Origin: Stenopsyche tienmushanensis
Lineage: Eukaryota; Arthropoda; Insecta; Trichoptera; Stenopsychidae
Assembly: GCA_008973525.1 (NCBI GenBank)
Contig: WACJ01000070.1
Span: forward strand, 62,001 to 126,000
Direction of reading: 5' to 3'
DNA: 64,000 nucleotides
Shown: in pieces, positions 50,101 to 59,100 of the stretch
How positions within the stretch are numbered: the stretch's first letter is position 1
Layout of the letters: the number at the start of each line of letters is the position of its first letter
Position numbers and translations under genes: made by a program
Notes under the pieces: generated by a model
The model's database searches: none
What the model was told of the DNA's origin: nothing
What the model saw: the letters and a program-made list of their open reading frames with translations, nothing else

Positions 50101-53100
50101 AATTTTACATACGGGACGCACTATATTGCCATCCGAAAGTTCAGTACTAATTTAATTACGACTCTTTTAAATATGCAAATAACAAATAAAATCGGTTTTG
50201 TGACGATACATGGAATGGTACGTTGTGTTAGGACGATTTGGGATGCTTTTATATCGACTTGTACAAATGTTTATTTTGCGATTAATCGAACATATTGGGA
50301 TTTTTCGCCAATTTAAAATTTTGCTATTTTATCTAGAGCAGGTTGCTTTGATAAAATTAGAAATTTTATACTCACAATGAACATGAAGCATCATTCTTTT
50401 GCTAACTGATGGTGGCACTCCATTTGCAGCTATACAAAGATATGCACCCATTTCTGATCTCGTCACCTTCGTCAGTGTCAGCATCTCTCCTTCTATGGAT
50501 TGTACTGCAACAAAAAAATATATTTAATATATATATATTAAATCAATCATTAAAATATCCATTAAAATTCGATTTATTATTATATTAAGTGGACCGGAAA
50601 GTATTCAAAATCTTGGGGCTTACTGCTTTTCAATCAGTTTATATCGAGACACGGTTCAAGAAACACATATTTTTTGGAACCATTAGAAATTGAAACCTGT
50701 GCATTTATGACCGTTGATCTATTTTATTGTAGATAAATTAAATAAACAAGGAAATTTCAGAAGAATGGTCGCTAATCGCACAAGAACAAAAATATATGCA
50801 TCCTCAATATCAGTTCAGAAATCAAACAGATTTTGCGCTAATTTGTTATTTTGGTATTCATATTATGGTATAGGACTACTTTTAAATCAACTGTCCAATA
50901 ATGTGAGTTTTTATAAAGGTGTCCAAAAAAATGTATGGACTCAAGCGATCCATCTGAATAAGTACTTTGGTCCCAATAAAAGTTAAATTTTTTCATGAAT
51001 ATGAATGTATTGAATATAGTGCTCTAAAAATAGAGCCTTCGGGGTGAGATTTTTCATTGGATTGAACTCCCATCCCTTAAGGTCAACACAGCGCCGTAGA
51101 ACGGGGGAGCTAGAAAATGAAGTTATGAGAACATCTTTCACATGAGTTAAATGCAAATCGCTGGCTCCACGAAATGTTTACATCTTTATTGGCCTTTGTG
51201 CCATAATTCGGAGGCTTCTTTGAGGAAGCATCCACCGCCTCAGCGCTTTTTAAAGCAAATAAGCAGGGGGTTGAAATTTCCCTCGACCGCGGAATTAAAT
51301 AACACCGAAAGAGTGGCGAAAGTGCTTGTCTATTTTAAAAGTAACTTTTAATGGAAGGTTGAATTTTTAAGTGGCCGTTTTAATTTTACATTAACCCGGA
51401 GAAATCGCCGCCCCATTGCCCGTCTTAACTTTTGTTTTCCCAAGTGTCAGAAGACAAACAGCGACTCATGAATAAGGAGTAGAACGCATCTAATGACCTG
51501 TACTGGCATTGATTTGATGAATTTATGAACGAAATACAACAAAATTCAAAGAAACTGCGCATTTTCTTTTTAAAAAATAAATATTTTTGAACCCGTATGA
51601 CCTAAATTAACATACCTATTATTGTAGTAAGAGTGAGCCTTTAAGAAAATTGCTTTCAATTTTTTACTTGATACGTCCAATTTAAATACGCAAAAATAAT
51701 AGTTCCCATCGAAATTAAATGAGGAATGAATTGGCTTTTCCAGTTTTTTTTATCTCGTCTGCGTTTTTCAGATAAAATAATTAATTACGACCGATATGAG
51801 GTCCATTTTACAAAAGGACTAGACGTTCACCTTGTAAAGGTTACATCGATTTATTAAATATATTCATCGAGATTCAAATTTTGCTATCACATGTAAAATA
51901 GAGAGATGATCAACGCTTTTAATAAATTTAAATCCAGATATAAAAAATACATGTATGTCTGTCTGTTCTGTATATAATCGATTTTTTTTATAAACGGGTC
52001 TAATAGCGTTTACTTAAATAGATGCATATTTGTCGAAGAACTATGTGAATATAAAAACGCTCTTATTATAATGTGTATTATATTAGAAGTTGTTTTATTC
52101 CATAACGGTGTTCATTCAAAGGCTTATACGATGCAGAAACATACCACAATTTTAATGAAGCTGTCGTTAAAAAAATGTTGTTAGTAAAATTGCACTTCTG
52201 TGTATTTATAAAGTAAATACAGAATTTTTATACATGTCCATTCTGAATTTTTACTTCACTGAAACATGAATAAAATAATTATTACATAGCGTTTTTTTTT
52301 CACATAGATCGTTAACTTATGATAGTGATTATCCCTTATAAAAGTTAGAGAGTGAAATGATGATTTAATGTTGAAGTAAATCTTATGAACATCGCTATAT
52401 AAAAAATGAAATTGATGGCTATCGTCAATTTCATGGAATTAATTTAAAGTTTATCTTATGGATCTAAGAAAAGTTTTTTGAACAATTCCCTTATCAAATC
52501 TATTTTAAATGTGCCAATATTAATTCCAGGAAAAAAATCTTTATGATATTCGGTTGTTAAAAATGTTAAAGACATATAAGGTGTATTGAAAAGTCTTTGC
52601 CGATTGTTTAATAACGAAAGAATTAACTTAATTTTTTCATTTCGATTCGTATTCCCGATACATTTTAAATGCTCTTAAGCTCTGTGAAAATTCCTCGATA
52701 CTTAATCGAAGATATGTTTTCGCAATGGTTCTCAAATATGTTGTCATCAAAATTTTAGGGCTTTCCAGTTCTAGGGGTATCATCAGTAACATGATTTTTA
52801 TCGACAAGTCATAATGGTAACACTTCACAGTAAAATTTATTTATGGCTTTTGTGGCTTTGGTGGTGTTCAACCCCTGATAAAAAACGTTAGCATATAATG
52901 CCGAATATAATGTTCGGCAATATATTAATTTTCGGGGGCAGAGTTCCAGGGCGTTTCCCCGCCTCGACGTGCTCATCGGGATGCTGTGATGTTGCTGGAT
53001 GAATGGATGGGAATAGACGTGCGTCGAATAGAAAGACTCTCTTCTCTTAATAACTGTTTATTCCACACGAGAGAGAGAAAGAGAGATCTGGCTGCAGGAG

Positions 53101-56100
53101 GGATGACTTCCCGCAGCCAAGGTCAACCGACGACTCTCCTGACACTGCACGCGCAAGAAGCGATCGGTCGCTATGCAATGTTTCCGTAGGGCCACAAGAG
53201 ATGGTGCTGATAAAATAACATATTGTACCTGAAGAGAAACGAAAAATGTCACCGTTAATTTGGCAAATTAAATCTGCTCAGATTAACAGCACTACTACGT
53301 GGGGATGATAAATCCCTATTTTACCACCAACAAAAATATTTTTTTACAACTCGCCAATGTTATTTGTTATCCAGGGCATGCGATTTCCGTTATTTTTTTA
53401 AGGAGTAAATTATTTTTATTCGGTGATTTACTATTGAATTCCATATATGGTAAAATCTGGATTAAATTATTTGAATAGGAATTGTTTGAATAATATTCAA
53501 TAGTTCCAATTCCCAAAGTTTTAAGTCTTAAGTAGATATGACGTATATATCCGTCAAGACCAAAGTCCATGCAAAGTGGGTATGACGGATATATCCGCAT
53601 TGTGAATGTTAAACAAACCTCAATGGAAAATTACGGATATGTCCGATTGCAGTGTTGTCTACGTTAAATGTAAGAATGATTCATCTCGGGAACTGACTTG
53701 TTCGAACTTTATGATATAATAGTATTCGCTAGCGGCGAAAAGATCGCGTCACTTTTAATAGTGAAACAAAACGTTGAAGGGGTTAAATCTCAACCTTTAT
53801 AATCACTATACTGACTATTTGTAAACTACTTAATTAACCATTCAGATGCCAAGTAACGATAAATCGGTGAATGCTCGAATATGAAGATGGCAAACAAATT
53901 TTATCAATGGGAATGAAATATCTTTCCTTTTTAGATTTATTGTGATTCTTTTTTTGGCATGAGAGCTAAGAGTGTCAAGTTAGGCTTTTGAAACTGGTCT
54001 ACAAAGGATGCCTCAGGAATTGCTAGCTCGTGACGATCAGTCAGCGGTGGTCGCATTGACGACAAAGACTTGAAAGACCACTAACGCCTTAAGCAGATTC
54101 TTATAACACATTCGCAGGCGTCCTTTCCACCCCTCTTCGTAATCCAGCAGGATTAGAGCCAACCCTCTCCGGCTAGAATAATTAACTAGCAGCGTGGTGG
54201 CTCCAGATCCAGTCGGCAACACAAAGACTGCGGTAAGTTGGTCCTAAACTTTCCGATCGGCGTTTCCCAGGGCCTGACACCGAGAGAAAGCATGATTAAA
54301 CACGCCTTTCGTACGTTTCCCTTAAAAGCCTTCCGCGCCGTAAAGTCAATCAAGAAAATTTATTCGCTCTCCGGTCTCGCACCACTGCCACTTCAAATGA
54401 ATTTATCAATTAATTCAACATTTCCCCGCAAGGCATTGTCTCCTGCTGACGCTCGCTCAACCGGAAGGATTACTCTGCCTCCTTCCGGAAGGTCCTCGAC
54501 TATTTTTTTAATTGCCTCCTCCGTATTGAATTTAATTTGTAAGCCCCATTAAGATTTATGTCACATCAAAAACATCACGAAATAGCAACAGACACAATTT
54601 ATGCCATCGCCCTTTAATTAATCAATACCCGAGCCTATAAATAGACCTTTATAAAAAGGTCCTTTAACGAACGAATTTCGTTCGAATTCATATGAAAACC
54701 AAATAAATTCGGATAAACATACAAAGCGCTAAATATAAGCACAAAAATATGACCGTAAGCTCATCCTTATTATGTTCTTCTTCTTAAGCTGCCTATTCTT
54801 TAACGGGTGTAGGCGATCTCCATATGACATTTTTGTAGTGAAAGGATTTTTTTTGTGGTGATAAATCATTGTTTCCCACATACTACAGGAACAAAAAGGG
54901 TGTCGTTATCATATAAGCCAGTATAATCAGTTTTCTGAATTTTACATAAAAATGGCAAAATTCAGCTAACTAAGTCACTATATTGGCCACAGGTTGATAG
55001 TTCCAGAATAATCGAAGATTCATTCGGATACGTTATTTAGAGCAGAAGAAAAATTTGAGAACAATCCAGATTAGATCCAGAGTATTAAAATAAGTCAGAT
55101 ATAAAAGAAGTGGAGACAGCCCTAGAGAGCAAGATAAGGGGTATTCTACTTTATAATTTTGAAAAAATCATTTTTTTTTTAATATTTTCAAAGTTTAGAC
55201 TTTTAACCTTTTGAGGAGTGAACAAATTTAAAATCGATGATGTCGTTGATGCAATAATCGCTTTACACCGATTACTTTCTGTCAGCTCCTATCAGTGTAA
55301 GATCGATACAGAGTCAATTGTAAATAAACACAGTTGATAGCATACAAGACCACATCATTTCTTTACATAAACAATACACGAAAAATCGATTCATTTGGTC
55401 CTGCTTTAGAAGGAAATGATAATTGAACAAGGACCGATTCAATAAGCAGCGACGAACAGAAAGCAATTAAATAAATAAACACTATCGATAGCACAAAATA
55501 TTCAGTCATTTCTTTGCGTAAATAAATAACAAACTTGAAATCGAAATTATTATTAGTCGATAAATTTGTGTTAACGACTTATGCAATCATGCGATGTATG
55601 CTGGGAAGCTCTCCATCTCTGTCTCTCGAACTGCGCTACGTCTGTGTCTGTCTCTGTCTATCTCCGAGCTCAATGTACAAGAGTGCTCTTTCTGATAAGT
55701 GGAGGGAAGGGTCCGATGCCCTGGGATAGTACTCCTTTATGGATTAATAATATATTTTTTAGATAAATTACCTCTAAATTATAACTATTAACGGTGTTTT
55801 AGATATTTTAGTGACGCAGAAATTAAACCGATCTAACCAGAATGAAATTATTAAACGCGTTTTTTTCTAAACCACTTTTTTCAACATGGTTGACATGATT
55901 TCTTAAGTTTTAACGAATTGATTTATTTCAAATTTAGTATAAATATTTTATATATAATATTCTATTGTCCCTACTAGATTTATGTCAAAAAAAATTTATT
56001 AACTATTTTTAAAAAAATAAGGCAAAAAAATGACATTTTTTAACCAGTTGCCATTTTGTGAAAATATATTTTTTTTGCGCATTAAGAATGTTTTTTTTTA

Positions 56101-59100
56101 AATTTTGTTTCAAATAACTAGAAGGGTTGAAATCGTGTCAACCAGGACAAGTCCTCTTTTTTTTACCTCATACACTTTATCGGCGTATACATTTTTTCAT
56201 TTTTATTATATTTTATATTTTGTATATTTTGAAAATGCCAATAAATATCTGATAAAAAGTTTTTTTATCGAACTTGAAAAAACATCCAAAATTTATTAAA
56301 ATTATTTGGCATTTTGAATCCCCTTCTATAAGTCAATTTTTATTAGTCAGCGTTTATGTGTTTTTAAACAAGTGATCGCTAACGTTTTAAGTTAAAAGGT
56401 TTTTATATTCAAATATAAAAATATTTACATATGATTTTTTTTTGAAAACGATTTGTGTTTAGTGCGAGAGGAAACCCTGCATTGATTTGGAACAGCGAGT
56501 GACTGTAAAAAAGTTGGGATATGCTCAGGTCGTTATTTGGGTTGCAATATGCACCAGTAGGCTTAAAATCGTCATATAAAAACGTTTAGAAATTGACAAG
56601 ACTTGGTCGCTTTAATTCAAGTATAGAATTTTTAAAAATCATATTTTCAATGTTTAGATTTTTAAGAATATATCCTCCAAAGAATTTTTCAAAATACTAT
56701 TTTAGTCACGTGATAACTAATGCGATCTTAACTTTGATCAAATATTTATACGCGTTTTTATCGAAACTACTTTTTTCATTACGGTTGACATAATATCTCG
56801 AGTTGTAATAAACTGATTTACTTCAAATTTAATACAAACTTTTTCTATATAATATTCTATTGTCTCTACCAGATTTATGTTAAAATTTTATTTTTAACTA
56901 TTAAAAAAAATATTCTGAAAAAATAAGGCCTTTGTGCCTTTAGACTAAAATACCCCCTTAAATTGGTAACACTTGGTCCGGCGCTCTCATCATAGATTAT
57001 TCAATTGCACGAAAAAAATCACAAATATTTAGATCAATAATTTAGAATTTGGCCAGTATAAAAATAAATAAATTACCTCTAGTCTTTCCTTGTGGTCCTC
57101 CTCTCGCGATGATTTCACCAGCGTCTTCTCTTCTCCACACAACCTTCGGCTTTGGATGTCCTCGCGCCTTACAAACTAATTTTGCAGAGCCTCCTTCGGG
57201 CACCATCATGTCTCCGGAGGTCTCTTCATAAATTATATCTGGTGGTATAACCACCTCTAGAAATGCTGTCTAAAATCACAATTTTCGATCAATATTTCGT
57301 TTGTATAATATAAATTTTCAATGGATCTTGGCTTGTTGAAGCTCACCTGCATTTTCATAGGATCAGTGTTGACTTGGCACATATACTGCCCTCGATCTTC
57401 TCTCTTCACACTCCTAATATTCAACGTCCAGGTATTGTAGTCGTTATGGGTGACGGACAAACGAGCGTTATTCGTTATAACGTGCTCGTGGATCGCCAGG
57501 ATGGCCTTAGTATCAGCTTTGATCCATGCGACCTGCTCCATCGCCATCATTTTCAACGATTCGGAGGTTTTAAAATCAGACACGATTTAGATAGCCATCA
57601 TATAAAGTGTTCACATAGAAAGCTCATAGTCATACATTTTTTTTAAACGGGCGCAGTTCATTAATTTTTCGATTCCGAATACGCGGAATTTGCCGCGTTG
57701 CATTTTTCGAGCGCAGTTCGTTCATATTTTGCCGCAGGTTTCGACAAACAAATCATTTCCATTTCGAGATCCAGATTACCGAAGGCAATTGTTTCTGAAG
57801 ATAGAAATGCTAGGTTCGCGAAAAATCCACAAAAAATGTGAACACAATCAACCATAGAGGAAAATTGGAGGCAATCGATCGATGAAAACTTAATCCTAGT
57901 ATTAAATATGTATATAAATTTGCAGATGAATAATTTTAATTATGCAATGCTTATGAATAGCATCCCCATTTTATGAAAATCAATTAATCCTTTAGTATTA
58001 TGAGGGGCAGTGACATTATTTGTGTAGCCATTTCTACAAAGCCGATTTTTTCTTATTTTGTTTATATATAACTTTAGCCACGTCTACCGAAGCCATAGAA
58101 ACCTTGTAATCAAAGTAGACACCATTTATTTAACAACAAATAACATAAACAACTTGTTGACAAAATAGTAGATTTGTTAATTTTAATTTAATACCGTTAT
58201 GCACAATTTTTATTAATATTCGCACCGTTGACTGAAACAAAAATTAACTTTATAGAAATGGGTGCAAAATTTCAGTCCCTGCCTCCCGTACTATTTAATT
58301 ATTCCCCTGAATCAATACTACCCTTCTTCTTTAATTAAATTAACATCAACAAATTTATTACAAATATTAAATACTTATATCGCTAAAAATACCATACCTT
58401 AACATCCACACTGAAAAAATTATTAGGGTTAAAAAAATATATTTATCAATAAATTCATCATAATATACAGTAAATTTAATTTTTTTAATATACAGTAAAA
58501 TTCCTTTGATTCGAAAGTATAAAGTTAGATTTACGCGATAATTAAATTTTTCGCGCAAATTAATTTCAACATCATAAACGCGTTAAAACCGATGGCTTGA
58601 AATATCAAAATCAAATTGCGAGGGGCATTCAATAATTTATCTTAATAAGTAGAAAACAAACTTATCATACTTTTGCCATTTTATTATGAATTATTTTCTG
58701 TTTTATGCTTTCATACTGTCTTCTGTTGTTCGCTGTGTCCTTTATCTAGATGAGGTATATTCTACTGAATAAATTATATTTCGATATCAGAATCTTTGAT
58801 GAAATCTTCTGATGAAAGTGATCTGAATACTCAATGTATAAATCATCATGTATTCCAATGCAATGGCGTTGTTAATCTGTGCAGATTCGCAAAGATAGCC
58901 TTGGCTACGGGAAGATGTCCTTCCCGCAGTCAAATCTATATTTATCTTTTCTCTAGCTTCATCAATAAAGAAAACAGTTAAGAAGAGTATTTGCACCGGT
59001 TCACCTCTATCCCAACGTACATTGGTATTGTACCTTCTTTGGTAAAAAGTTGACCATTCCTTCAGTTTTTTTAAGTATAAGGTGTATCGACAAGTCCTTG

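Noticed and set aside
57374..57646. Plus-strand ORF of 90 codons over the Ig1 exon
   Set aside because: It is the antisense of the DIP exon 57347-57532 and has no motif.
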